Shown here piece after piece: positions 11,235-22,417 of a DNA stretch of 64,000 bases. Position 1 is the stretch's first letter. Every line of letters starts with the position of its first letter. Under the pieces are notes generated by a model. That model ran no database searches. It was not told the origin of the DNA and was given only the letters and a program-made list of their open reading frames with translations. The position numbers and the translations under genes were made by a program. The stretch is from Quercus robur (lineage: Eukaryota > Streptophyta > Magnoliopsida > Fagales > Fagaceae): NCBI RefSeq assembly GCF_932294415.1, contig NC_065535.1, positions 86,334,862 through 86,398,861 of the forward strand, read 5' to 3'.

Positions 11235-11526
11235 GTTATTATTAAAATTATGATTAAGTGATTAAACTCATCATTTCCTAATAGTTTAAGCTTTTGAAAT
11301 AATTAGTAATTTAACATGGTATCAAAGCAGGAGATCTCGAGTTCGATCCCTGTCTTCAATATACCTCTTATTTAAAATGTTAAATTCTCACTTGTTGGGC
11401 TCCCACTTATTAAGGGGAAGTTTAGGCCTACAAGTGAGGGGAAGTGTTAGAATTATGATTAAGTGATTAAACTCACTATTTCCTGATAGCTTAAGATTTT
11501 AGGACAATAAGTAATTTAACAGTTAT
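11235..11526 (+). mobile_element. TRIM retrotransposon, complete
   Basis: Two 77-bp terminal repeats (11240-11316 and 11445-11521) both contain ATTATGATTAAGTGATTAAA and end in ACA. Directly after the first is TGGTATCAAAGC (11317-11328), a primer-binding site for initiator tRNA-Met with one change. The purine tract AGTGAGGGGAAG precedes the second repeat. GTTAT flanks both sides (11235-11239 and 11522-11526). The internal part is only about 128 bp and non-coding, which defines a terminal-repeat retrotransposon in miniature. Confidence 0.85.
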
Positions 11527-11545
11527 TTTTTAATTTCTATTACTA

Positions 11546-11662
11546 TTTTTTTTTCTTGGTAAGTTACTCACGCACCCAAGGGGAATTGAACCCCCATCCT
11601 CACCAACCAACCATACTTACATGGGTGTTGGAGGTGCCATTTGGCCCAAAGACCATTGGCAA
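11546..11662 (-). mobile_element. SINE in reverse orientation
   Basis: On the minus strand the sequence starts near TTGCCAATGGTC and contains GGTTCAATTCCCC, a good match to the RNA polymerase III B box. It ends in a poly(A) run (T-run at 11546-11554 on the plus strand). A box A-like stretch (TGGTCTTTGGGCC) lies near its start. The flanking duplication is not clear. Confidence 0.6.
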
Positions 11663-11952
11663 TTTCCAGAAAAATCAAAATTATCAAACCATCTTTTGGT
11701 TAAAATCTGACCCTGACTGATTTAAAAAATACAACTTTCATTTTCTTCTTCCGCCCCAAAAGTCCCCAAACAGCTAACATAAACCATGAGTATATACAGA
11801 TACAACACTTGCCAAAACTTTGTTTCTATGAAAGATAGTGAATGTTAGAAGCTCAACCAACTTTTAAATCACCAACCAGCTAATAATCCAACCATCCAAT
11901 TACATAGACATTATTAGACTGAACACAGAATATTAGAAATATTTGAGTGGTA

Positions 11953-13935
11953 TCAAACCAATGGCTCTCCCTTCCCATCTTGATCCAAGTAATAGAGAAT
12001 GAACCTCTTATCTGGAGCATATCCTTCAGCTGTCATGTGTCTAAACAACTCAGCCAAAACCCCATATATGTTTCCAGATTGTGCATGCATTTTGTCACCA
12101 ACAACAAAGCTTTGGACTTTCTTTTCAATCTCAATCCAACTCATACCTATTTCCTTTGACACCCCCATCTCCCTCATTCTCTTAATAGTCCTTGCTCTCT
12201 CTTTCCATCTCCCTTCAGAAGAATATATATTGGACAATAAAACATATGGTGCTGGGCTTTCAGGTGCTGCCAAAAACAACTGATCTGCAGCATACTTTCC
12301 CATCTCTGAATTGCCATGAATGCTACAAGCACCAAGCAATGCTTGCCAAACCTCTATACCAGGATTCTCAGGTAATCTGGCAATAAACTGTTTTGCTTCA
12401 GTAAGAAGTCCAGCCCGACCCAACAAGTCAATAACAGAAGCATAGTGTTCTGATCTTGGACTCAACCCATGATCTTTAGCCATGGATTCCAGCAACTCCA
12501 TTCCCCTTTCAACTAAGCCAACATGGCTGCAAGCATGGAGCAAAGACAGAAATGTAACATCCGTTGGCTGTATGCCTTCCAACCTCATCTCATCATACAT
12601 TTCTAGTGCCTTGGAGCCATCCCCATGACGAGCAAAAGCTGCAATTAAAGAGTTCCATGAGACTGAGTTCCTTTGAGACATCCGATGGAAGACTTTGATT
12701 GAATCCTCCAAATCCCCGCACTTGGAGTACATGTTTATAAGTCCATTGATGACAAAAGTATTATCACTGAAGTTCTTCTTGATAACTACAGCGTGAATTT
12801 GTGTACCAAGACCCAAAGAAGCATCAACTCCAAATGCCCCAAGGACAGCAGAAACCATGTCTGGGTCAACCTCAATACCTGACTTAATAATTTTAACAAA
12901 TATCTGAATAGCTTCTTCCTCAAATCCATTCTGTGCAAAACCCACAAGGATAACAGTCATGGAAACCTCATCAAGTTCTTCCGCAGACTCGAAGATTTTC
13001 CATGCATCTTCTACGCTTCCACACTTTGAATACATGTCCATTAGTGCACTCTCAATGCACAAATCTGATTGAATTCCCAATTTCCAAAGGAGCCCATGAA
13101 TTTGACGCCCTTCACTTGATGCCTGCAAACCTGAACATGCAATGAGTGAGCTCAAATATGTCAATAAATTTGGATCCACTGATCCACACCGCATCTTTAC
13201 AAAAAGTTTCAAACTCTCCTCGTAGCACTCATTCTGTGCAAGGCCCGAGATCACAGCCGTCCAAGTAATAACATTCCTTTCAAGCATTTCATCAAAAACC
13301 TGCATTCCTGAACAAATACACCCACATTTAAAGTATGATGTTATCAAAGCATTTCCCACCGTTAGTTCCTGCTCATTCCCATTTAAAATTACTAAAGCAT
13401 GTATCATTTTACTCACATAACAAAACTCTGGTCCCTCACAAGCTGATAAAATTGTAGTCAAAGTAGCTTTATCAAATTGATATAAGCCGGAATCACGCAT
13501 TCGTTTAAATAACCCAAAACCTATATCAAACTCCCCATTCCTTAAAAAGCCAGACATAACCGTATTCCACGAAACAGTATCTTTCACAGGCATATGATCA
13601 AACAGCTTAACTGCATTTGACAGTTCACCGCATTTTGAGTACATGAACAGAAGAGAATTCCAAACAACAAGTGCACTTCGAGTACTAACCCGGTTCTCAA
13701 GGTCTAAGAATTCAGATTTTTTTACGATGGAGGCATGGATGGAAGAACCCAAACGGAGAAGACATTCTTTTCCACAAATGGATAAGAGGAGGCTTAAGTC
13801 TGCATGGTTGAGGACAAATTTGGAGGATTCTGAAAGTGGGTTTTGGTGGGTTTGGGTTTTGAATGGAGAGAGGAGATTGGAAACCCAAGAGGGAAGTTGG
13901 GAGCTGAGATTGTGGAAGATCCATCTGGATTTCAT
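11953..13935 (-). CDS. Pentatricopeptide repeat protein, PLS class with E/E+ tail
   Basis: This is a 660-residue, intronless open frame. From about residue 90 to 520 it consists of tandem PPR motifs of P, L and S type; the recurring signatures are [55 protein letters not shown] and [14 protein letters not shown]. From about residue 525 the E domain starts ([30 protein letters not shown]), followed by an E+-like segment ([17 protein letters not shown]) and a short end without a DYW motif. Proteins of this class bind organellar RNA, usually specifying C-to-U editing sites, in mitochondria or chloroplasts. The N-terminus is Ser/Arg/Leu-rich and could be a targeting peptide. Length and architecture recall Arabidopsis At3g05340, from memory only. 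The start codon is only 120 bp from the divergent tRNA-Ser gene. No frameshift is seen and the gene is likely functional. Confidence 0.9.
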   Translation of the reverse strand: MKSRWIFHNLSSQLPSWVSNLLSPFKTQTHQNPLSESSKFVLNHADLSLLLSICGKECLLRLGSSIHASIVKKSEFLDLENRVSTRSALVVWNSLLFMYSKCGELSNAVKLFDHMPVKDTVSWNTVMSGFLRNGEFDIGFGLFKRMRDSGLYQFDKATLTTILSACEGPEFCYVSKMIHALVILNGNEQELTVGNALITSYFKCGCICSGMQVFDEMLERNVITWTAVISGLAQNECYEESLKLFVKMRCGSVDPNLLTYLSSLIACSGLQASSEGRQIHGLLWKLGIQSDLCIESALMDMYSKCGSVEDAWKIFESAEELDEVSMTVILVGFAQNGFEEEAIQIFVKIIKSGIEVDPDMVSAVLGAFGVDASLGLGTQIHAVVIKKNFSDNTFVINGLINMYSKCGDLEDSIKVFHRMSQRNSVSWNSLIAAFARHGDGSKALEMYDEMRLEGIQPTDVTFLSLLHACSHVGLVERGMELLESMAKDHGLSPRSEHYASVIDLLGRAGLLTEAKQFIARLPENPGIEVWQALLGACSIHGNSEMGKYAADQLFLAAPESPAPYVLLSNIYSSEGRWKERARTIKRMREMGVSKEIGMSWIEIEKKVQSFVVGDKMHAQSGNIYGVLAELFRHMTAEGYAPDKRFILYYLDQDGKGEPLV

Positions 13936-14055
13936 CCATGAAAATGGGACAGTAACACTGACTGTTTTTGTGTAATAGGGCCAACGGTCATAAACGTTTG
14001 GCTTAAAATTAGTGCCCGCCTGAAAGAGAACCTATCAAAGAATCTGTCATCAACC

Positions 14056-14137
14056 GTCGCTTTGGCCGAGTGGTTAAGGCGTGTGCCTGCTAAGTACATG
14101 GGGTTTCCCCGCGAGAGTTCGAATCTCTCAGGCGACG
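14056..14137 (+). tRNA. tRNA-Ser (anticodon GCU)
   Basis: The gene is 82 nt. The acceptor arms GTCGCTT and AGGCGAC pair fully (one G-T) and the discriminator is G. The D arm is GCCGAGTGGTTAAGGC (box A), and the anticodon stem TGTGC/GTACA encloses CTGCTAA with GCT at 14089-14091. The variable arm is long (TGGGG/CCCCG), as in serine tRNAs. The T arm GAGAG-TTCGAAT-CTCTC contains box B. It has no intron, reads AGC/AGU codons, and looks functional. No TTTT follows within the first 15 bases; the closest T-run is ATATTTTTG at 14141-14149. Confidence 0.95.
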
Positions 14138-14205
14138 AAATATATTTTTGCTGCGGGCTTGACTCAACTGGTAAGACTGCATCAAAAAATGATGGGCCTA
14201 AATTA

Positions 14206-17185
14206 ACTCTTATTTTTGTTAATCCAAAAAAAAAATCTGTATAAAAGGGTCATATTTGGGCTTCACAAGAATGGGTTCAGGACTTAAGGTTCCTTTTTTT
14301 TTTTTTTTACTTATTATATTTTTGGGTAAACTATGTCCTTATCTTATACACCATATTTTAATTTGGTCTCTAGTATTTCAATTGTGTCAATTTTATCCTT
14401 AACTTTTCAGTATCGTATCAATTTAATTTCTGCCATTATTTTTTAGATGAAAATTGATGATGCGTCTAATGACCAAAATAAAAAATTAGCTTTCGTTAAC
14501 GTGACAATAAACTAAAATTTTATTTTGGCCATTTGCCATGTCATCAATTTTCATTTGAGATATAATGACAGAGATTAAATTGACACGACACTGAAAAGTT
14601 AATAATCAAATTGACACAGTTGAAAGGTTAGGGACCAAATTGAAATATGGTGTAAATGATAGAGATCAAATATGTAGTTTACCCTTTATTTTTTTCATTT
14701 TTTTAATTGGCCTCTCTTTCAAAACCTAAAACCCCCCATCCTCTCCAATTTTCTAGCCAGCCTAGCCCAACTAGCAACTATCCAATCCAAAAACTTAACA
14801 AAAATAATAAAAGCCTTCACAATGATAATTGTATTTTAACAAAAAAAGCTATTTTACCACCAAAAAACTATGTGTTATTTGAGAAGTTACAACTAAATTT
14901 TTTGCAACTACAGTAAACTAAGCTTTAACTCGAGCACCCTGCCCAGGGGCTGACGTAACTTAGCTAACCCCTATTTTTGTTAACAAAAACAAAAAAAAAA
15001 AAACAAAAAATTTGTGTAAAAGGGTCATATTTGGGCTTCACAAGAATGGGTTCTGGTCCAATTTTTTTTTCTTATTTTATTTTTGGGTAAACTGCATCCC
15101 TATCCTATACATCATATTTTAATATGGTCTCTAATATTTCAATTGTGTTAATTTTGTCTCTAACTTTTTAGTATCGTGTCAGTTTAGTCTTTGCCATTAT
15201 TTTTTGGATGAAAATTGATAATGCGTCTAATGGCCAAAATAAAAAATTAGCTTTCGTTAATATGACAATATACTAAAATTTTATTTTGGCAATTTGTCAT
15301 GTCATCAATTTTCATCTAAGATATAATGACAGAAACTAAATTGACATGGCACTGAATGGTTAATAACCAAATGGACACAATTGAAAGGTTAGGAACCAAA
15401 TTGAAATATAGTGTAAATGATAGAAATCAAATATGTAGTTTACCCTATATTTTTTCATTTTTTTAGTTGGCCTCTCTTTCAAAACCTAAGACCCCCCTCC
15501 TCTCCAATTTTCTAGCCAACCTAGCCCAACTAGTAACTATCCAACCCAAAAACTTAACAAAAATATTAAAAGCCTTCACAATGATGATTGTATTTTAGCA
15601 AAAAAGTTATTTTATCACCAAAAAATTATGTGTTATTTGAGAAGTTAAAACTAATTTTTTTGCAACTATACTAAACTAGGCTTTATCTCCAGCACCCTAC
15701 CCAGGGGCTGACGTAACCTAGTTAACCCCTATTTTTGTTAACCAAAAAAAAAAAAAACAAAAAACAAAAAATTGATGTAAAATGGTCATATTTTGGCTTC
15801 ACAAGGATGGGTTCTGGTCCAATTTTTTTTTAATTATTATATTTTTGGGTAAACTACGTCCCTACCTTATATACCATATTTTAATTTGGTCTCTAAGTTT
15901 TCAATTGTGTTAATTTTGTCCATAACTTTTCAGTGTCATGTTAATTTAGTCTCTACCATTATTTTTTGGATGAAAATTAATGATGCAGCTAATGGCCAAA
16001 ATAAAAAATTAGCTTTCGTTAATGTGACAATAATCTAAAATTTTATTTTGGTCATTTGCCATGTCATCAATTTTCATCTAAAATATAGTGACAGAGACTA
16101 AATTGACATGGTACTGAAAGGTTAATAACCAAATTGACACAATTGAAAGGTTGGGATCAAATATGTAGTTTACCCTATATTTTTTCATTTTTTTAGTTGG
16201 CCCCTCTTTCAAAACCTAAGACCCCCCTCCTCTCCAATTTTCTAGCTAGCCTAGCCCAATTAGCAACTATCCAACCCAAAAATTTAACAAAAATATTAAA
16301 AGCCTTCACAATGATGATTGTATTTTAGCAAAAAAAAAACTATTTTACCACCAAAAAACTATGTGTTATTTGAGAAGTTAAAACTAAATTTATTGCAACT
16401 ACACTAAACTGGGCTTCAACTCGAGCAGTGAGCACCCTTCCCAGGGGCTGGCGTAACCTAGCTAACCCTTATTTTTGTTAACCAAAAAAAAATCTGTGTA
16501 AAATGGTCATATTTGGGCTTCACAAGAATGGGTTCTGGTCCTTTTTTTTTTTTTTTTTTTTTTACTTATTATATTTTTGGGTAAATTACGTCCCTATCCT
16601 ATACACCATATTTTAATTTGATCTCTAACATTTCAATTGTGTCAATTTTGTCCATAACTTTTCAGTATCGTGTCAATTTAGTCTCTGCCATTATTTTTTG
16701 GATGAAAATTGATGACGCGTCTAACGGCCAAAATAAAATAAAAAAAATTAGTTTTCGTTAATGTGACAATACACTAAAATTTTATTTTGGCCATTTGCTA
16801 TGTCATCAATTTTCATCTAAGATGTAATGACAAAAACTAAATTGACACGGCACTGAAAGGTTAATAATCAAATTGACACAATTGAAAGGTTAGGGACCAA
16901 ATTGAAATATGGTGTAAATGATAGGGATCAAATATGTAGTTTACCCTATGTTTTTTTTCATTTTTTTAGTTGGCCTCTCTTTCAAAACCTAAGACCCCCC
17001 TCCTCTTCAACTTTCTAGCCAGCCTAGCCCAACTAGCAACTATCCAAACCCAAGAACTTAACAAAAATAATAAAAGCCTTCACAATGATGATTGTATTTT
17101 ACCAAAAAAGCTATTTTACTACCAAAAAATTAAGTGTTATTTGAGAAGTCAAAACTTAATTTTTTGCAACTATAGTAAACCGGTA
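14206..17185 (+). repeat. Four-unit tandem array of about 720-775 bp units
   Basis: A landmark (CTTCACAAG[A/G]ATGGGTTC) recurs at 14261, 15036, 15797 and 16518, giving periods of 775, 761 and 721 bp. Each unit holds a GGTCATATTTGGGC start, a foldback segment, a CCTCTCTTTCAAAACCTAA block, and (except the last, truncated unit) CCAGGGGCTGACGTAAC and CCCCTATTTTTGTTAAC. Small open frames in units 1 and 4 (MASLSKPKTP...) are repeat-derived and not conserved in frame. The array starts about 70 bp downstream of the tRNA gene. Confidence 0.85.
14324..14684. mobile_element. Foldback element inside each tandem unit (first of four copies)
   Basis: The segment starts GGGTAAACTATGTCC and ends GTAGTTTACCC. 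Its halves are imperfect inverted copies over about 120 bp each (ACCATATTTTAATTTGGTC against GACCAAATTGAAATATGGT). Further copies lie at 15085-15445, 15847-16175 (internally deleted) and 16579-16946. Because each unit carries it at the same place, it most likely inserted before the tandem amplification. The superfamily is unclear. Confidence 0.65.
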
Positions 17186-17189
17186 TAAA

Positions 17190-17391
17190 TACCAATTGAC
17201 TGTAGCAAGTTGTTAAAAATAAAATAAAATATTTTATTGAGATTATCTTTCTTCCTTCAATTAAAAAACATATAAAATAGAATATTTGGTGTTTGGTGTA
17301 TTGTAATGTGAGGTTGCAAAATAGATAAAATAGTTTTTTGAAGTGCTAAAAGCTAAATTTTTTAACACCACTACTATGAATGCTCTAACTT
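17190..17391. mobile_element. Harbinger-like MITE remnant
   Basis: Read on the minus strand from 17391, the end is GAGCATTCATAGTAGTGG followed by a TTTAGC...CTATTTTATCTATTTTGC block. This resembles the termini of the elements at 32454-32821 and 50527-51216. The left end is not defined. Its right junction is followed by TAA, which would fit a TWA target duplication. Confidence 0.35.
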
Positions 17392-19182
17392 AAAAAAACA
17401 AAAAATAAAAAATAAATAAAAATAATCTTAGCCAGCCTAGTATTAAAAAACAACATTATTATTATTATTATTTTATCTTTGTTGGTAGATGATTGCATTT
17501 TAATGTATTAAGCAATAATTTTGTTTATTTATAATTTGTTAATACTATATGAATGCTTATTTGGAGTATTTTTTATTTTTATTTTGTTGCTTATACTCTG
17601 ATCCCCTCTAACTTGAAATCTTGGATCTGTCCCTGCTAACATGGGCCAAGTTATCCATGAACCTATTTTTTATTTTGAGAATGTTCATCTTTTTTTTTTT
17701 TTTCTAGGGCAATATGTTAATAATGCTTTTCTGACACATCAATTTTAAACAGGTGGGAATGTTCATCAATTTTAACACATCAGTTTTTTGTTAATAATTT
17801 CTCTTATCAATGAGCTCTTTTATTGAAGTATTACACAAAAGATTAGCACACTTGTTCGCCTTGCAGTAAATGTACTTACTTGTTACCTGCCATGATTTTC
17901 CCAGCATGTAACAGTCCTAATCTTGTACATTGTAAAAAGATTGTTAAAGTTTGCTTCAATTTGGTTTTAGGGCCATTTTTTTAACACATTTTTTTAAAAC
18001 ATTGTAACAGTCCCTCGATTCATCTTCTTCTTCACCTTTTTTTTTTTTTGCTATCAACCCAATCGCATCTCTCTTACCCACTTATTCTCTTCCTTGTCAA
18101 ATGTCCATCATACTTACCACAACAATTAACTTTACAGGAAACCTCAAATGCTTCTCTATTATAAAGGTTAAGATCTTCTTAGTTTCAAATGCAAGCCCAA
18201 GGGCTCTATTGGTTGGTACAAAGTTAGGCTTTTGTAAAGGGATTTCATCAACAACCTTGCCTTGATTATTCTAACACGTTCAACCTTGTGGTTCAGTTGT
18301 TCACATTGTGCTATCCATTTTCTATCTCAAATAGTTGGGTCATCAAACAACTTGATGTTAATATTGCTTTTCTGTATAGACATTTGATAAAATCAGTTTA
18401 CATGACTCTAAACTCCTAGCTTCATTGATACTGACACTTATTGAATCTTTTGCATAAACTGCTTACTAATCGTTTTTTGAGAAATTTATTGAGACTAATA
18501 CCCAATTGATATGCTTAACTAAAATCAGTCATTTTGAGTGTCTTTTAATTGCTAATGTGGCACTTGATAGTAATACTAGTGATATTGTATCATTCAGCTA
18601 CTAACTCTATTGTTTAGTACACTAATCCATTATGTGTTTCTTAATTCGTAGGATGGTGATGGTGATTCTGCAGTGGATATCCAATCTCTCGGTGCTCAAC
18701 ACTTATCATTTGATGATACGCAGTAGGAAATACTTTGGGCACCTATTTTGGAGTAGTTACTATGATATTTTGATATTTATAATAAAGTTTCAAACTTTGA
18801 TACATATGTACACATCATAGTTGGAAACTTTATTAAAACATTCTAGACAATTATAATGTATTCGTTTGTGCAAGACATTCTATATAGTTAGAGTGTATTC
18901 TTTTGTGTAGGACATTGTACATAGTTGTTTAAAATGTATTATTTTGTTCATAACATTCTAAACACTGGATGTAATATTTTGTGTATAAAATTCTAGACAT
19001 TTGGGATGTAATTATTGATATGGTGTAATTAAATATATATATTTAGTTTCTTGGTTTAATGTGGTATGGTATTTGCTATTGAAAAATATGAATTATAGTT
19101 CATTACAATTGCTATAAAATAGGTATTGGAAAATATGTTTTTTTAGGTACATTACAGGTGCTAAATTTTTTTTTAAAAAAAA
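17392..19182. other. AT-rich stretch, possibly internal part of a decayed CACTA element
   Basis: No open frame of note is present. A possible exon end at 18652-18727 (after a TTCGTAG acceptor-like site, DGDGDSAVDIQSLGAQHLSF, then a stop) has no recognised homologue. Because the CACTA 3' terminus follows at 19763, part of this stretch may belong to that element. The 5' CACTA end was searched for by eye and not found. Confidence 0.3.
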
Positions 19183-19763
19183 GGACCTATACCAGCGCTT
19201 TTGAAAGCGTTGGCATAAGTCCTTTTAAATTATATTGATTCAAGACCTATGCCAGCACTTTTGAAAGCACTGGCATAAGCCTTTTTAAATTATATTGATT
19301 CAAGACCTATACCAGCGCTGGTATAGGCCTTTTAAATTATATTGATTCAAGACCTATACCAGTGCTTTCAAAAGTACCGGTATAGGCCTTTTAAATTTTA
19401 TTCATTCAAGACCTATGCCAGCGCTTTGAAAGCACTAGCATAGATAGTAGAAAGCCCTGGCATAGGTAATACCTATTCCAGCGCTTTCAAAAGTGCTAGT
19501 ATAGGTTATATTCACATTTTCGTAAAGGCTGTCCCGAAACAAGTAAAAACGCTGGAACAGGGTCTAAAAAACGCCGAGACCTCCCGGCGCTTTTGAAAAG
19601 CACTGGTACAAGTTCGGCGACCCTATACCGACATTCAAACCACGGCGATTTGAAGCACCGGGAAAAAAAACGTCGGGATAGGAATTTTGACCCTATCCCA
19701 GCGCTTTCTGGGGCTATCCCAGTAGTTTTCAAAACGTTGGGATAGCCCCGTTTTTTTATAGTG
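19183..19763 (+). mobile_element. CACTA (En/Spm) transposon 3' terminal region
   Basis: The region ends in TATAGTG (19757-19763), the reverse complement of CACTATA. It carries at least eight subterminal repeats of the type CCTAT[A/G]CCAGCGCTTTTGAAAG, in both orientations and mostly about 60 bp apart. Such subterminal arrays are the binding sites of CACTA transposase. The minus-strand open frame 19496-19732 is a product of these repeats. The matching 5' end is not visible, so this is probably a partial copy. Confidence 0.75.
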
Positions 19764-19849
19764 CTAACACACTATCTTTATAATCTTGAGCAAACCTAAG
19801 AGCGTAGTTTAATTGCATATTTAGCTTCCTACTCCATCATCAGTTATGT

Positions 19850-20395
19850 GCTTCCAAATATGAGGCTGGCCTCTTTGTTTCTATATGATCGAGAAGATAG
19901 TATCTCATGCGCCTGACACAAACTATTTTTCCATGATCGAGATAGTGTTCACATTTTTATATTAGTGTATGTAGATGACATTATTGTGACCAACAGAAAT
20001 TCTTATCATTTCTCACCCAATATCTCTACATTGCAATCGAAATTTGCCCTCAAGTATATTGGTGCATTACGCTACCTTTTGGGTGTTGAGGTCACTTGTT
20101 CTTTTGTGGCATTCACTTGTAACAATAGCAATATGTCTTTGACATTATTAAGTGTATTGGCATGACAAATTGTAAGCTTGTATTTTGTTCTTTGTTGCTA
20201 GCAAGCACTTATAGCATATTAGGTCAACTTTTTTCATTATCCCACTCTTTATTATCAAATTGTGGGTTCCCTCCAATATCTTTCAATGACTTGCCCTAAC
20301 ACTGCCTTTGTCATAAACAAGGCTTGTTAGTTCATGCATGCACCCACATATGATCACTGGACTGCTGTTAAGCGAATTCTCATACATCTTAAACC
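19850..20395 (+). pseudogene. Ty1/Copia reverse transcriptase relic
   Basis: The open part at 19965-20165 starts MYVDDIIVT and continues to FALKYIGALRYLLGVEV, the Copia reverse-transcriptase YVDD box and the following conserved block. Further downstream in shifted frames come YQIVGSLQYLSMTCPNTAF and FMHAPTYDHWTAVKRIL, separated by a stop. That order is typical of the RT-to-RNase H region. No LTR, integrase or gag accompanies it. It is a decayed fragment without function. Confidence 0.75.
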
Positions 20396-20541
20396 AGTGG
20401 CGGAGCTAAGACTTTAACCTTGGTGGGCCAACTAAAGAATAAATTGTATCTTTTTATTTTTATATATTATAACATATTATGTACATAATTAGTGTGAACT
20501 ATTACTAGAAACACAATTTAATATACAATACAAGTTAAATA

Positions 20542-21331
20542 GTTTTTGTAGGGGTAAGGGCCCAAGATCGCATATTGGGCCTTGACCTTTATCCGAAGGG
20601 ATAAATAGGTCCGAAGAGAAGCTATTAATGATGAGACATTCTCAGACCAAGTCCCATAAGTGGAGAGCAAATGAATGGCTGTCTGAGGAGTACATACTCC
20701 TCGGACTTAGTGAATATGGTTCAAAATATATAACCCAGCAATTAAAGTGACCTACCGAGTAGGTTCAGTGGTAGAGATGTGCTTCATGGGCATGAGAGTA
20801 GGAAAAGAACCTAAAAATATCTAAGAGAAGGCTAACACCACCACATTAAATGCACAACAGCTATTTTACTGGCCGCATTTATGTGGAGAAGACCTCTGAA
20901 CAGTGCTACCTTGGCTACTGAAACTCACAGAGAGCTAGGGAAGGTGGCCGATGGAACAAGTACTCAAGTAGGGGTTCAAATAATCAACAAGTGAAGGATG
21001 AAGATGACACAAAAGAAGATATATAAGATAGAAGACTCTTCATGGAGAAGAGATCGGAAAACAGAAAGAGAGAACACTGTAACAATCTAAACTGTCTTAG
21101 TATCCAACTGTGATCAATATACAATAATTATGGCTTCCTCGGATTGAAAGTCCATTAATATCAACATCTCTTATTTGTGCTTGATTGTCATTTAGTCTAA
21201 TACTAGCCGTTGTCCAATTCACTAGGACCTAGTTCTTTGACCCATTCTCTACAAATTCATTGTATTGGGCTCATTGGACCAAAACTCCATACATTTTGGG
21301 CTTGAGCCCCAAACCGTGACCCTACAGTTTT
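20542..21331 (+). mobile_element. Solo LTR with 5-bp TSD
   Basis: The 780-bp sequence 20547-21326 begins TGTAGGGGT and ends ACCCTACA, and is flanked on each side by GTTTT (20542-20546 and 21327-21331). A TATA-like GATATATAAGATAG lies near 21018. Only one LTR and no internal region are present, so the element was reduced by LTR-LTR recombination. It is inserted just downstream of a CAGTGGCGGAGC motif (20395-20406) that resembles a hAT terminus. Confidence 0.8.
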
Positions 21332-21530
21332 TAATTTGCCCATAGATTTAGATTTTTAAATTAAATTATAACTTATTAGGTATAATAATTATGATAAAAA
21401 ATTACTAATAGGTTAAAGATTATTTAAAAATTAGACAATCAATCAAACATTACATTATTTAATTTATGTGATAGATTATATGGTTTTACAAAATTAATAA
21501 TAGTCTATTATATTTATATGTTATGTAAAA

Positions 21531-22417
21531 TTAGGGTGTAGTTTCGTGCATATGCACGAGTACAATTAAAAATAATTGCAATTATATAGTTCAAATTATA
21601 CATTTTTTTTTAGAAGTTCAAATTATACATGATATTTGTGGGGGCCGTTTTTGTTGTGGAGTGGGAAACTCTTGTACTCCCACTTCACTTTTTTATGTGC
21701 GTCCCACATCGAAGAAATCTCCTTCCCCACTCTGCCTTATAAGTGTGAGTTGAAGAGAAAGGAGTACCATCAGTTATTAATTAACTGATGGTACATTACT
21801 CCTTCAACTTCACAGCTTATAAGGTAGCAAGTGGGGGGAGTTGTCTTCGATGTGGGATACTGCTCCAAAAATTGCAAAAGGCCAAAGGCCAAAAAGCATG
21901 TCATAGAGTACGTACCCACAATATTAACTACATTTTTTTTAAACCATACATTTCTAAAATATATAATGGTTTCTCATATTATATATATATATATATATAG
22001 ATATAGATATAATTTAGAATTTAATTGATTTTAAACTCTTCAATTTTTGCACTTAATAATTCACTTGTCACAAAAATTAAAACCTTAGATGGACATATGG
22101 TGGAAAATTAGACTCCAATTGAAATCCAATTTTGAATCTAATTGGACTTGGATTCTTCGATTTTTACATTCAATAATTTACTTGGCACAAAATTAAAAAT
22201 TAAATGGGACACATGGCGCAAAATTGAGAATCCAATTAAAGTCCAATTGAATTTTCTCTAAGCTTTGTGGACTCTTCGATTTTTACACTCAATAATTTAT
22301 ATGGCACAAAATTAAAAATTAAAAATTAAATTGGACGTGTGGCGCAAAATTGAGAATCCAATTAAAATCTAATTGGATTTTTTCTGAACTTTGGCTATTA
22401 ATATATATATATATAGA
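21531..22417 (-). mobile_element. Non-autonomous Helitron (first of an abutting pair)
   Basis: On the minus strand the 5' end is TCTATATATA...TTAATAGCCAAAGTTCAG (TC at 22416-22417). The 3' end has the perfect 16-bp palindrome TCGTGCATATGCACGA (21544-21559), nine spacer bases and CTAA (21531-21534), followed by T. The 5' subterminal part (22030-22400) carries three copies of a block of about 115-130 bp containing CTTCGATTTTTACACTCAAT. It contains the snRNA-promoter-like inverted repeat described separately. Confidence 0.6.
21701..21858. promoter_or_regulatory. Two convergent snRNA-type promoter modules in an inverted repeat
   Basis: GTCCCACATCG (21701-21711) is a perfect match to the plant upstream sequence element RTCCCACATCG. 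It is followed after exactly 25 bp by TTATAA (21737-21742). The mirror image is present on the other strand: ATCCCACATCG (21848-21858 read on minus), again 25 bp from TTATAA (21817-21822). A spacing near 25 bp is that of Pol III-type (U6-like) snRNA genes; Pol II types have about 10 bp more. The two modules face each other across a near-palindrome (ACCATCAGTTA...TAACTGATGGT). No snRNA body is recognisable. Related dispersed repeats exist in other plants, so this may be a repeat, not a used promoter. Confidence 0.5.

Noticed and set aside
20395..20410. hAT terminal motif CAGTGGCGGAGC
   Set aside because: Only one end was found and no 8-bp duplication could be assigned.
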